Shown here one piece after another: positions 36,678 through 46,076 of a DNA stretch of 64,000 nt. The stretch comes from Flavobacterium psychrophilum. Lineage in GTDB: Bacteria > Bacteroidota > Bacteroidia > Flavobacteriales > Flavobacteriaceae. Made by a program: the position numbers and the translations under genes. The notes beneath the pieces are model-generated. The model was not told the DNA's origin and made no database searches. It saw only the letters and a list, made by a program, of their open reading frames with translations. The DNA is taken from positions 1 through 64,000 of the forward strand of contig CAMAQD010000012.1 in NCBI GenBank assembly GCA_945860385.1, in the 5' to 3' direction. Numbering within the stretch: position 1 is the stretch's first letter; each line of letters begins with the position of its first letter.

Positions 36678-39600
36678 TTATCTCATAATCCTCACATTCA
36701 TTTCTTCTACCTTTTTATCCGATAAAAGCGATGGTGCGCCAAATAATAAATCTTCGCTGGATCCGGTTTTTGGAAAAGCCATTACTTCTCTTATAGATGC
36801 TTTTTTCTCCAAAATCATCATCAAACGGTCAATTCCCCAAGCAATTCCTCCGTGTGGTGGTGCGCCGAATTGAAAGGCTTTATACATCGTTCCTACGCTT
36901 TTTATCATTTCTTCTTTATTGTAACCCATATTTCTATAAGTAGCTTCCAGAATTTCAGATTTATGTGCACGGACAGATCCTCCGCCGATTTCGTAACCGT
37001 TTAAGATGATGTCGTATTGCTGTGCTATAATAGTTCCAATTTCATTGTCATCCCCTTTCATATGCTTTTGCAAATCATAAATGGCCGGCATCGAAAAAGG
37101 ATTGTGTGTAAATGTCCATCTTCCTTCATCCGTTCTTTCAAACATTGGAAAATCAATAACCCAAGCCGGACGTAATTCCTTCGGATTAATTAAGTGCAAT
37201 ATTTTACCCATTTCCTGACGAACAGCATCCAAAGCTTTGTTAGCGGTTGCATAATCTGCTGCTGAAAAGAATACAATATCCCCAACTTGTGCATTTGTAG
37301 CTTTTATAATTCCTGCTGCAATATCTTCACCTAAAAACTTAATAATTGGCGATTGCAATTCGTCTTCATTTACAATAATATAAGCCAATCCACCTAAACC
37401 GTTCTGTTGAGCAATAGCGGTAAGGTTTTCGATTTGACCTTTAGACATACGTTTGTTTCCTTGGGCTGCAGCCGAAACTTTGATACATTTTACAATCCCA
37501 CCCTCTTCAATAGGTTTACTAAATACTTGGAAAGTAGTTTCTTTTACAATGCTGGTGATGTCTTGCATTTTTAAGCCGTAACGCAAATCCGGTCTGTCAC
37601 AACCGTAGAAATCCATTGCATCTTTGTAGGTAATGATTTCAAATGGACGCAAAATCCACTTGTTACCATATATTTTCTTCACTACTTCATTAAACATTTT
37701 GGTGTTTAAATCTATAATTTGCTGCATACTGGCATAAGCCATTTCCATATCCAATTGCGTAAATTCTGGTTGACGATCGCCACGAGAATCCTCATCCCTA
37801 AAACAACGTGCAATTTGGAAATACTTTTCATAACCACTCACCATCAACATCTGTTTGAACTGTTGTGGCGCTTGTGGAAGCGTATAAAATAAACCCGATC
37901 CTTTACGAGTAGGCACAATAAATTCGCGTGCCCCTTCATCGGTTCCTGCACTTAAAATTGGCGTTTCTATTTCTAAAAATTCTTCTTCGTCTAAAATGTC
38001 ACGCAATAACTTGATTACTTTATGACGATTTACAATAGCTCTTCTTACCTCTTCATTTCTGTGATCCAAGAACTTGTATTGAAAACGAATTGCTTCATTT
38101 GTTTTAGCCGCTCTTTTGATTTCAAAAGGCAATGTTTTCGATAAGTTTAAAATCTCCAATACTGAAGTTTCCAATTCAATTTTACCGGTACGTAGACCTG
38201 TATTATAATCATCTTCGTTACGTCCAACAACAATACCTGTAACTGAAATAACAGATTCTGGTTTCAATTTCACTAACTCGTCAATATTAGGAAATGATTC
38301 TCTACTAATTCGTACCTGAAAAATCTCGTAACTTGAATCACGCAAATCGATAAACATTAATTCACCGTGATCCCGAACACTGGCAACCCAGCCGGACAAC
38401 ATCACTTCTTCTTGGATGCTTTCTTCTGATAATTGTGAAATTTTATGCGTTCTATAAGTGTCTTTTATAATAATAGGAATTTCAGGAAGTGATTCTTCTT
38501 GAATTTCTTTATTCTCAACAATTGTTTCTGTGGAAACCTTTTCAAATGATTGCTTATTTTCTAAAACAGCAGCAGCTCCTAATGTATCTAAAATAATTTG
38601 GCGAATTACTTTTCCATTGGCCCCTTTTCCAATAATAGTCAAAACCTTACCCACTAAAATACCAGCTTTCCCTTGGTCTCCGGCTTTAATATCATTGGCA
38701 ACAGCCTCATTTTCTGAAATTACTTTAGCAATAACTTCTTGTACTTTATCTTCCGAAATGGTATTTTCTTCAAAATACTTATTGTAATCAAAAGTTCGAT
38801 CTTTTAGATAACCTGTAATTCCATTTTGAACTAGAACCGCTGTGATTTTCTCCGCTTTAAATAATTTGAAAATTTCTATTAAGTGATCAATATTATTGAT
38901 TTTAGCATAATCCTCAGCCTTTATATTGTTAGCCAATGTTTTAGCAACAAAAGAAGGGTCTTTAATTTCTTTATTTATAGTTATAAATATTTGCGAACGC
39001 AACTTATCAGCTGTGAAAAATTTAGCATCTTGTGGCAATACACCACCGTTAATTAAAATAGATTCAACAGCATAAGGTAATGCGCTGGTATCGACTTTAA
39101 TCGCTTCAATTTCAGCTTTTATATTTACAAAAGGCAAATCTGGTTCCGAAATAAAACGATAATCCGCTTCGAATTCTTTTTTACGCATTACTTTGGTTTG
39201 CTTCAAATCAGCATCCCATAAAACCGTAGTTTGATCCGGTCTAAACTCTTTGTGCTCAATAAAATAATTGAATTGTTTCTCCACTTCCTCTTTCAAAGCT
39301 TCGACCATAAACTTAAATGAATTCAAGTTTTTGATTTCCGTTCTTGGATTTAATTCGTAATGATGTTTTTTGCGTAAAGACACAGAAACATCCGATTTAA
39401 ATTCTCCTTTCTCCAAATTCGCTTCAGAGATTCCCAAGTTTTGAACAATTCGTTGAATGTATTGCGCGTAAGTTGAAGCGTCTTCAATATTTCTAATACA
39501 AGGATCCGTAACAATTTCAATTAATGGTACACCAGCTTTATTAAAATCGACTAAAGAAATCTTCTTTTCGTGCATCAACTTTGCAGCATCTTCTTCTATA

Positions 39601-40007
39601 TGAACTTGTGTTAAATTTACAGTAAATTGAGAACCGTCATTTCGATAACAAGATACTTGTCCGTCAGGAATTATCGGATTGTGAAATTGCGTTATTTGAA
39701 TATTTTTGGGATTGTCCGGATATTCGTAATGTTTTCTATCCCAAGAGATAATTTCATTACTGAATGACGAACCCACGGCTTTTCCAAAATAAATAGCCTT
39801 TACAATTGCTTCTTTATTTAATGCGGGTAAAACGCCCATTTGTCCTGTACAAACTGAACATATATTTTCATTCGGTGTTTCTATTTCTTGATTTGGACAA
39901 GAACAAAACAACTTGGTTTTGGTATTCAATCGAACGTGAGTTTCCAGTCCAATTACCAATTCTAAATCGTGGGCTTTTATCGCCGCAGTTAATTGCTCCA
40001 ATTCCAT
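36678..40007 (-). CDS. gatB-aspS: GatB-AspRS fusion: Asp/Glu-tRNA amidotransferase subunit B fused to aspartyl-tRNA synthetase
   Basis: 1109 residues in one open frame. Residues 1-478 are GatB: GLETHVRLNTKTKLFCSC, zinc Cys set CSCPN...CSVC (35-53), helical and YqeY-like tail to ILDTLG. Residues 479-515 are an acidic/Glu-rich linker. Residues 516-1109 are a full bacterial AspRS: OB fold with RDHG (H547), motif 2 FRDEDSRGDRQPEFTQ (736-751), the GAD insertion with AAAQGNKRMSKG, and motif 3 GIAWGIDRL. His at the RDHG position marks non-discriminating AspRS, which loads Asp on tRNA(Asn); GatCAB then converts it to Asn-tRNA(Asn). Both steps would be on one chain. Start overlaps the gatA stop (TAATG). 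Confidence 0.93.
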   Translation of the reverse strand: MELEQLTAAIKAHDLELVIGLETHVRLNTKTKLFCSCPNQEIETPNENICSVCTGQMGVLPALNKEAIVKAIYFGKAVGSSFSNEIISWDRKHYEYPDNPKNIQITQFHNPIIPDGQVSCYRNDGSQFTVNLTQVHIEEDAAKLMHEKKISLVDFNKAGVPLIEIVTDPCIRNIEDASTYAQYIQRIVQNLGISEANLEKGEFKSDVSVSLRKKHHYELNPRTEIKNLNSFKFMVEALKEEVEKQFNYFIEHKEFRPDQTTVLWDADLKQTKVMRKKEFEADYRFISEPDLPFVNIKAEIEAIKVDTSALPYAVESILINGGVLPQDAKFFTADKLRSQIFITINKEIKDPSFVAKTLANNIKAEDYAKINNIDHLIEIFKLFKAEKITAVLVQNGITGYLKDRTFDYNKYFEENTISEDKVQEVIAKVISENEAVANDIKAGDQGKAGILVGKVLTIIGKGANGKVIRQIILDTLGAAAVLENKQSFEKVSTETIVENKEIQEESLPEIPIIIKDTYRTHKISQLSEESIQEEVMLSGWVASVRDHGELMFIDLRDSSYEIFQVRISRESFPNIDELVKLKPESVISVTGIVVGRNEDDYNTGLRTGKIELETSVLEILNLSKTLPFEIKRAAKTNEAIRFQYKFLDHRNEEVRRAIVNRHKVIKLLRDILDEEEFLEIETPILSAGTDEGAREFIVPTRKGSGLFYTLPQAPQQFKQMLMVSGYEKYFQIARCFRDEDSRGDRQPEFTQLDMEMAYASMQQIIDLNTKMFNEVVKKIYGNKWILRPFEIITYKDAMDFYGCDRPDLRYGLKMQDITSIVKETTFQVFSKPIEEGGIVKCIKVSAAAQGNKRMSKGQIENLTAIAQQNGLGGLAYIIVNEDELQSPIIKFLGEDIAAGIIKATNAQVGDIVFFSAADYATANKALDAVRQEMGKILHLINPKELRPAWVIDFPMFERTDEGRWTFTHNPFSMPAIYDLQKHMKGDDNEIGTIIAQQYDIILNGYEIGGGSVRAHKSEILEATYRNMGYNKEEMIKSVGTMYKAFQFGAPPHGGIAWGIDRLMMILEKKASIREVMAFPKTGSSEDLLFGAPSLLSDKKVEEMNVRIMR

Positions 40008-41404
40008 TATATTGTATCTTTTAAGAAGTTTGCGAACTTCAACACTAATTCATCATTATTTTTTGCTGCAGTTATTTGCAGTCCGGTGCTTGTTCCTTGT
40101 GGCACGGTTAAAGTTGGCAATTGTCCCAAACTAAAACCAACTGTGTAAGCATCGGATAAATACATCGCCAAAGGATCTTTTAAACTGTCTCCAATTTTAG
40201 GCGGAGTGCTTGGTGTAACTGGCGATAAAATAATATCAACTTCCTTAAAATCTTTACTGAAGTTTTCAGAAATTTGATCTCGTAAAGCCAATCCTTTTAA
40301 ATATATTTCATCTGAAAAACCTTGTGACAACACTTGGTTCCCTCCTACGATTCTACGTTTTGTTTCTTCCGAAAAATTCTCCGAACGAGTAACCGCATAG
40401 GTTTCAATTAAATTCTCTGCTTCAATTCGGTTTCCGTAATTGGTACCGTCTAAACGAGATAAATTAGAAGCCGTTTCAGCCATTGCCAGCGTATAATAAG
40501 TTGAAACTAAAATATCCGATTTAAAGAAATCTAATTCTTTTACTGCAATTCCTTTAGCTTTCAACTTATCTATAGTTGCCAAGAAATCAGCTTTTATTTT
40601 GGCATCGATAGCATCACTTTCGATAAAATTTTTAAAATAACCAATTGTTTTTACTGCAGAAGTTGCAATCGCCTCTTCACTAATTTCTGTTGAGGGGATT
40701 GAAGTTTGATCTTTTGGATCTTTTCCGCTCATTACATTTAACACAATTCGAAGATCTTCAATTGATTTAGCCAAAGGACCAACACAATCTGTTGAAGATG
40801 CATAAGCCATCAATCCAAATCGCGAAATTCTTCCGTAAGTTGGTTTAAAACCATAAATATGATTGTACCCAGCAGGCTGACGAATAGAACCTCCAGTATC
40901 TCCACCAATAGAAAACGCAGTATATTCTTTAGCAACATTAACCGCAGATCCTCCGCTTGAACCTCCTGCAACTAATGTTGGATCGATAGCGTTTTTTACA
41001 GCTCCAAAAATGGTGTTTTCACTGGAAGATCCGTGACCAAAACTATCACAGTTTTCTTTTACCAATGGAATAGCGCCTGCATCCAATAATTTTTGAATTG
41101 CAGTAGCCGTGTAAGGTGATTTATAGTTTTTTAACAAATCAGAACTTGCAGTAGCATAAGTTCCTTGTAACATATACACATCTTTAATTCCAAAAGGTAT
41201 TCCTTCTAGCAAACCTATGGTTTCTCCGTTTGCAATTTTAGCATCTACTTTAGCAGCCAAATTTAGCGCCAAAGTATCCAACAATGAATTTACAGAGTTA
41301 TATGTATTTTGTTTAAGTAAATCTAATTTTTCTTGTACCAAAGCGGTGCAAGTTATTTGTTTTGACACCAATTGTTGGTGTATTTTTTTTATTTGAGAAT
41401 CCAT
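40007..41404 (-). CDS. gatA: Asp/Glu-tRNA amidotransferase subunit A
   Basis: 465 residues. Amidase-signature glutaminase that feeds ammonia to GatB. The Ser-cisSer-Lys triad is visible: K74 in IPFGIKDVYM, S149 region in AGGSSGGSAV, nucleophile S173 in GGDTGGSIRQPAGY. It lacks long inserts. One base separates it from gatC and one base overlaps the gatB-aspS start, so translation is coupled in the order C-A-B::aspS. Confidence 0.95.
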   Translation of the reverse strand: MDSQIKKIHQQLVSKQITCTALVQEKLDLLKQNTYNSVNSLLDTLALNLAAKVDAKIANGETIGLLEGIPFGIKDVYMLQGTYATASSDLLKNYKSPYTATAIQKLLDAGAIPLVKENCDSFGHGSSSENTIFGAVKNAIDPTLVAGGSSGGSAVNVAKEYTAFSIGGDTGGSIRQPAGYNHIYGFKPTYGRISRFGLMAYASSTDCVGPLAKSIEDLRIVLNVMSGKDPKDQTSIPSTEISEEAIATSAVKTIGYFKNFIESDAIDAKIKADFLATIDKLKAKGIAVKELDFFKSDILVSTYYTLAMAETASNLSRLDGTNYGNRIEAENLIETYAVTRSENFSEETKRRIVGGNQVLSQGFSDEIYLKGLALRDQISENFSKDFKEVDIILSPVTPSTPPKIGDSLKDPLAMYLSDAYTVGFSLGQLPTLTVPQGTSTGLQITAAKNNDELVLKFANFLKDTI

Positions 41405-41405
41405 T

Positions 41406-41675
41406 TTATCCTTCTATAACTTTAGCAACAACTAAAAAACCATTTTTCTTATTCGGGAAATTTTCTATAATGAGTTGTTTCTCCATAGCCGAACTCTCTA
41501 TCACAATATCTTCTCTTAAATCACTTACAGACACACAATTATGATTGACATTATTTAAGGAATTATTATTTGATGGTTGTGCATTCTTAATTACTTCAAA
41601 TAATTGGTTCACGGACTCTGATGGCTGTGCTCCTTTAATACTCGACAAGATGTCGACTGTCATTGTTTTGCTCAT
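41406..41675 (-). CDS. gatC: Asp/Glu-tRNA amidotransferase subunit C
   Basis: 89 residues. Short GatC that stabilises the GatA-GatB interface. The C-terminal LREDIVIESSAMEKQLIIEN followed by FPNKKNGFLVVAKVIEG matches the RxD...nAP...gyf.VP.v family pattern loosely, with NFPNKKNGFLVVAKV at the belt. The N-terminal helix part is SVNQLFEVIKNA-like rather than typical, so identification rests on order beside gatA. A TAATTTTG -7 is at 41712-41719 on this strand. Confidence 0.78.
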   Translation of the reverse strand: MSKTMTVDILSSIKGAQPSESVNQLFEVIKNAQPSNNNSLNNVNHNCVSVSDLREDIVIESSAMEKQLIIENFPNKKNGFLVVAKVIEG

Positions 41676-41923
41676 AATCTATTTAGTTTTATAGTCAAAC
41701 TTTTAAGTCGGCAAAATTACGAAAGTTTTACTAGGGAAACTCGATTTTTTTAATGATTTCAGTTGCATAAAAATCAAAAATTGTTACAAAAAAATGCAAT
41801 TACGTTAATTATTTAAGTTTTCTCTTTAAAAAGACATTAAAGTTGGATTGAGAATGCAGATTTAAAAAATAACTAAAAACATATTTATAAAGTGAATGCA
41901 GTTTAAAATTATAATTTTAATTT

Positions 41924-43558
41924 TTAAAAGTTCTGCTTCACTCGATTCCCTTTTAAAAAGGTTTGCGACGGTTTTATGAAAGGAATTTTTTTCTCGTCCA
42001 TTTTCATTAAGTCTTGGTCATAAATAACAAAATCGGCCCATTTTCCAACTTCCAGACTGCCTTTTTCCTTTTCTTCAAAATTAGAAAACGCTGCCCAAAT
42101 GGTCATTCCTTTTAGCGTTTCTTCTCTAGTCAAAGCATTTTCCATTTGGAAACCATCTTGAGGAAATCCTTTACTGTCTTTTCTGGAAACGGCAGCGTGA
42201 AAAGTTAACATTGGATTCACTTCTTCCACCGGAAAATCGGTCCCTAAAGCTACAATTCCAGCTTTTTGCAGTAGTTTTTTATAAGCATAAGCATTTTTAA
42301 TTCGCTCTTTTCCAAGTCTATCTCCAGCCCAATACATATCCGAAGTGGCGTGCGTAGGTTGAACCGAAGGTATAATCCCTAATTTGAAATAATCAAAATC
42401 AGCTTCTTGCAAAACTTGGGCGTGTTCGATTTTCCATCTTCGGTCTTTTTTACCGGTTAAAACCTCTTTGTATATTTTTAACAAAACGGTATTGGCCGAA
42501 TCCCCAATAGCGTGCGAATTCAATTGAAATGGAGATTCCGCAATTTGCTTTGCAATAGCTTTCAATTCTGATATTGGAGAAAGCAAGGCGCCAAACTGTT
42601 TTGGCATATCAGAATACTCTTTGTGCAAACAAGCGCCACGAGATCCTAAAGCTCCATCTCCATACATTTTGAATGAACGCACATCCAAATTATCTGTTTT
42701 ATAAATTCCTTTCTTAAGAAACAAATCAATATTCTTTTGACTGGCAGTAATCATTGCGTATACATTGATTTTCATCCTTTTTGCTTTTTGCAAACTGTCT
42801 ATCAAATTAATTACATCATGATCTAAACCTGCATCGTTTATGGTGGTTAATCCATAATCGAACATTACTTTCTCAGCGTCCAAAAGTGCCGAAATTTGAG
42901 TTTTGCGATTGGGCTTTGGAATTATTTTATAAATTAAATCCATTGGATTATCAATTAAAATACCGGTTGGTTCCCCATTTAAAATTTCAATTTGACCGCC
43001 GGTCGCTTTTGTCGATTTTGTTATTTTGGCCAATGCCAATGCTTTGCTGTTGACAATCATCGCGTGGCCGTCAACCCTGCTAAGAACTACTGGAAAATTT
43101 GGAAAATTTTTATCTAAAATAGCTTTTGTGGGGAATTCTTTTATCTCCCAATCATTTTGATCCCATCCGTTTCCAACAATAAAATTAAGGTTTTTTGCTT
43201 TTTGGAAAGTCTTGATACGTGCAATTACTTCGTCCATGCTTTTGGTTCCTCGTAAGTCAACTTCTTGTAGTCCTAAACCATAACCATAAAAATGACAATG
43301 TGCATCAAATAAACCCGGATATATAAATTTACCTTTTGCTTCAATCGTGTTTTTAGACTCAAACTTATTTGAAATTTCGTCGTTCGAACCAATTGCAACT
43401 ATTTTTCCGTCCTTGACAGCCATTGCCGAAGCCTTGTCGAATGAGTTGTTTACCGTGTAAATAGTAGCATCCAAAATAATTGTATCAACAGCAATTTTAT
43501 TTTTCTGGTTACAAGAAATTAATAAGATTAAAGAAAAAAACAGAATAAGACGTTTCAT
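41924..43558 (-). CDS. Amidohydrolase lipoprotein (YtcJ-like)
   Basis: 544 residues. Lipoprotein signal MKRLILFFSLILLISCNQKN (Cys at 16). Amidohydrolase barrel with the YtcJ-type motifs DAHCHFYGYG, GNGWDQNDW, a His in NSHAIGDSAN, EHAQVLQEADF and GTDFPVEEVNP with the metal Asp. Known relatives hydrolyse cyclic amides or N-acyl compounds; substrate unknown. Probably surface or periplasmic membrane-anchored. Placed between gatC and a Gre-factor-like gene with 80-bp gap. Confidence 0.87.
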   Translation of the reverse strand: MKRLILFFSLILLISCNQKNKIAVDTIILDATIYTVNNSFDKASAMAVKDGKIVAIGSNDEISNKFESKNTIEAKGKFIYPGLFDAHCHFYGYGLGLQEVDLRGTKSMDEVIARIKTFQKAKNLNFIVGNGWDQNDWEIKEFPTKAILDKNFPNFPVVLSRVDGHAMIVNSKALALAKITKSTKATGGQIEILNGEPTGILIDNPMDLIYKIIPKPNRKTQISALLDAEKVMFDYGLTTINDAGLDHDVINLIDSLQKAKRMKINVYAMITASQKNIDLFLKKGIYKTDNLDVRSFKMYGDGALGSRGACLHKEYSDMPKQFGALLSPISELKAIAKQIAESPFQLNSHAIGDSANTVLLKIYKEVLTGKKDRRWKIEHAQVLQEADFDYFKLGIIPSVQPTHATSDMYWAGDRLGKERIKNAYAYKKLLQKAGIVALGTDFPVEEVNPMLTFHAAVSRKDSKGFPQDGFQMENALTREETLKGMTIWAAFSNFEEKEKGSLEVGKWADFVIYDQDLMKMDEKKIPFIKPSQTFLKGNRVKQNF

Positions 43559-43638
43559 AAAAAACAGTTTAGCTGTGCTAATATAAAGGAAAAATCTAGA
43601 AAAAAATTGAACCTTAATAAATTGTTTGAAAAACTCAA

Positions 43639-44088
43639 TTATAAAACTTCTTCGATTGTGTATTTAGTAGTGTTAATTTCGAAAGTATAATTTACTTCCA
43701 TTCCCATCAACTTATTCCCTAAAGGAGATTGAGGAGATAAAGCAATAACATTAACGCTGTCAACAGCAATTTTAGGAAGTGCTGCACTTAAATAAAGGTA
43801 AATCCCATTGGCTTTGACTAAACTTCCCACAATAATAGTTTTGGCAATTGTGGTGGAATCAATTTTGTCCAAAATAGCTTTTTGAGCCAGTACTTCCTTT
43901 AATTTATGATTAAGTTTTTCTTGTTCAATATGCATCATCGACAAAGCCGTTTCGTGTTTGTCTCCAGCAGAACCTTTGGCATCGTTCTTTGAATCTTCAG
44001 TCAAAGCCACAATCATATCTTTGAAAACATCAATTCTGTCTTGAACTAATTGCTGGTAATGTTGGTGTATATTTTGTTTGAAAGTCAT
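43639..44088 (-). CDS. GreA/GreB family-like elongation factor
   Basis: 149 residues. The N-terminal half is a likely coiled coil (VQDRIDVFKDMIVALTEDSK to QKAILDKID); it includes GSAGDKHETALSMMHIEQEK, the pattern of Gre-domain proteins. The C-terminal half is FKBP-like (VGSLVKANGIYLYLSAALPK, then ALSPQSPLGNKLMGMEVNYT). Full GreA carries an acidic coiled-coil tip; here the tip region AKGSAGDKHETA is less acidic, so transcript-cleavage activity is uncertain. The same family appears in databases under unrelated names. Confidence 0.72.
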   Translation of the reverse strand: MTFKQNIHQHYQQLVQDRIDVFKDMIVALTEDSKNDAKGSAGDKHETALSMMHIEQEKLNHKLKEVLAQKAILDKIDSTTIAKTIIVGSLVKANGIYLYLSAALPKIAVDSVNVIALSPQSPLGNKLMGMEVNYTFEINTTKYTIEEVL

Positions 44089-44099
44089 TAGAAAAGTTT

Positions 44100-44141
44100 A
44101 ACCGCAAATTACGCAAAGTTTTTCGCAAGGTTCGCAAAGTT
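44100..44141. repeat. GCAAA-type short direct repeats
   Basis: Four GCAAA/GCAAG-containing 8-12 bp units (CCGCAAATTACGCAAAG then TTCGCAAGGTTCGCAAAG) follow each other. The same motif is frequent in Flavobacterium intergenic DNA from memory. Upstream of the Gre-like gene. Confidence 0.5.
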
Positions 44142-44257
44142 ATTTTTATAAAATTGAATTAAATAAATATATTTAACCGCAAAAGTACATGAATCCAAAA
44201 AAATAAAATCTTCTTTTTCTTTACTTAAACATTTGTTCTCTATGCGATTAATTTTCT

Positions 44258-46021
44258 TCAAAAATCAAATTTATAATTCGCTCCCAAAACTACCTGAAAC
44301 CCCTGAACCGGATAATCCAGCCATTTTTGATACCCTTTATTTGTGATGTTATTGGCTCTTAAAAAACCTGACAATTGGTCGTTGTATTTGTATCCCAAAT
44401 GGGCATTCACATCAAAATAACTGCCTAGAGTAATTGGGCTTGGAGCTATAACATAAACAATATCCGTATTTAATTTTTGGTCTTTTCGTTCACCCACAAA
44501 GAATACTTTTGCACCGGCATACCATTTTTCGGTGATATTGAAATCAACATTTGCATTTAATTTTACGGTTGGTAAGTTCCAAGCTTCAGTTTGAATATCA
44601 TTAGTATAACTGCTGAAAGTTCCGTCTACACCAAAAGTCACATCCTCCGAAATATCCGCTTTTAATTCGCCATAAAAGCTTAAGGTTTTTGTATCGTCAT
44701 AAACCACTTGTAAGGAATTTCCAAAGGCATAATTTTCATTGGTGTTGTCTTCGTTGTAATCATTACTCTTAAATAATGCTTTATTTCTCTCATTTAAATA
44801 AGAAGCTCTAAGATTGTAACTGACTGTATTGGTCAATTTCCCTTTTAAACCGGCGAAAACATCATATTGTTTGTCTGTTGGCTTGATGTCTAATGTTGGC
44901 GACAAAAAATGATTTTGATTCACAAAATCCGAATACGTATTTTGTTCTAAATTCCCTTCAGCTCCAGTGTAGAAAATCATCAAATCACCAACCACTTTGA
45001 GCGAAGCATTAATCTGTGGATAAACTAAAAATTTGTTATTGTCATTTTCTAAATCCAAACTATAAAACAAACCTACACCAATATTCACAGTCCAATCGTC
45101 CTCATTCATCACAAAACTAGGCGCAATTCCAAAATTGGCAAACCCAAATTTTATCGAGTTGGTATTCGAATAATTTTTTTCGAAATTTCCATTTAAATAA
45201 TCGAAAATCACATTCGTTTTTATCAATTTATCACTAATATTAAACTCAAAAGAAGGCTTAACATAAAATCTATTTTCCGACGAACCAAAAGCATCCGAAA
45301 AATGATTGAATTTCGCACTTGCTTGTCTTAAAATACTCCCTTCAAGTTCTATTTTACTTCCTAAATACAGGTTGTTGTAGCTTTGCTGTGGATTGATTCC
45401 GTAAATTAAATTAGCTCTGTCGATTGGCGTTAATGTGGTTCCAAAACCAGCTGGCAAACCGTACCAATTGTATATTTGGTTTTTGAAGCCCAAATCTGCA
45501 TTCCAAGATAAATCTTTTTCGCGAATTCCATAAGTCAAATCAATCGAAGTATCATAAAAAGAATCATCCAATTCCACGTCTTTTATGCCGCCTTGCGAAG
45601 AAAGATGACGAAACATTCCGCCCACATAATCATTAGCTCCTAACTCTTGATTGACGAATAATTCGGCGTTTAAAGCTCCATAATTTCCTCCTCCAATAGT
45701 GGCATAATTATTAAATAATTTAGCTTGTTTTTCTTTTTCGACACCTTCAGCTTTTCCTTTAGATGGCGTAAAAGTTGAAGCCACCGGAAAAGAGAATATA
45801 TTGTATTTAATCACTTCTTTTTTAGTGTTTTCAGCGTCGTCAAGGACAGGAGTTTCGCTAACTTTGAAAGCATCTGAAATGGTTGGCGTATATGGTTTCA
45901 CGACATTTACTACTTCCGTTCCAATGTTTTCGTCTTTCTTAGGATCCTTTTTTTGAGCAAAAGAAACCTGGACAATTAGAACTAAGGCAAAGGAAATTAT
46001 ATTTTTGAAATTGATTTTCAT
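44258..46021 (-). CDS. Plug-less TonB-receptor-like outer-membrane barrel
   Basis: 587 residues from ATG 46021, which starts the signal MKINFKNIISFALVLIVQVS followed by FAQ; an upstream ATG at 46045 is less likely. After a short leader (VVNVVKPYTPTISDAFKVSE, TonB-box-like) it goes straight into a barrel of alternating strands with no plug domain, ending VVLGANYKFDF (terminal Phe). Annotation databases tend to call such proteins TonB-dependent receptors. It is directly downstream of a large TPR gene (55 bp), suggesting a pair. Role unknown. Confidence 0.7.
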   Translation of the reverse strand: MKINFKNIISFALVLIVQVSFAQKKDPKKDENIGTEVVNVVKPYTPTISDAFKVSETPVLDDAENTKKEVIKYNIFSFPVASTFTPSKGKAEGVEKEKQAKLFNNYATIGGGNYGALNAELFVNQELGANDYVGGMFRHLSSQGGIKDVELDDSFYDTSIDLTYGIREKDLSWNADLGFKNQIYNWYGLPAGFGTTLTPIDRANLIYGINPQQSYNNLYLGSKIELEGSILRQASAKFNHFSDAFGSSENRFYVKPSFEFNISDKLIKTNVIFDYLNGNFEKNYSNTNSIKFGFANFGIAPSFVMNEDDWTVNIGVGLFYSLDLENDNNKFLVYPQINASLKVVGDLMIFYTGAEGNLEQNTYSDFVNQNHFLSPTLDIKPTDKQYDVFAGLKGKLTNTVSYNLRASYLNERNKALFKSNDYNEDNTNENYAFGNSLQVVYDDTKTLSFYGELKADISEDVTFGVDGTFSSYTNDIQTEAWNLPTVKLNANVDFNITEKWYAGAKVFFVGERKDQKLNTDIVYVIAPSPITLGSYFDVNAHLGYKYNDQLSGFLRANNITNKGYQKWLDYPVQGFQVVLGANYKFDF

Positions 46022-46041
46022 ATTTTTTATTTTGATGTGAA

Positions 46042-46068
46042 GCACTTCGACAAGCTCAGTGTGACAAC
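46042..46068. repeat. Common Bacteroidota intergenic repeat (CTTCGACAAGCTCAGTGTGACA type)
   Basis: GCACTTCGACAAGCTCAGTG (46042-46061) and TGACAACG follow; this motif is familiar from many Flavobacteria intergenic regions. It lies between the TPR gene and the barrel gene. Confidence 0.6.
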
Positions 46069-46076
46069 GTTTTGAA

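Noticed and set aside
36678..40007. Possibility that the gatB-aspS fusion is an assembly or frameshift artefact
   Set aside because: The frame is open throughout, with a composition-distinct linker and complete domains on both sides; no frame change is needed.
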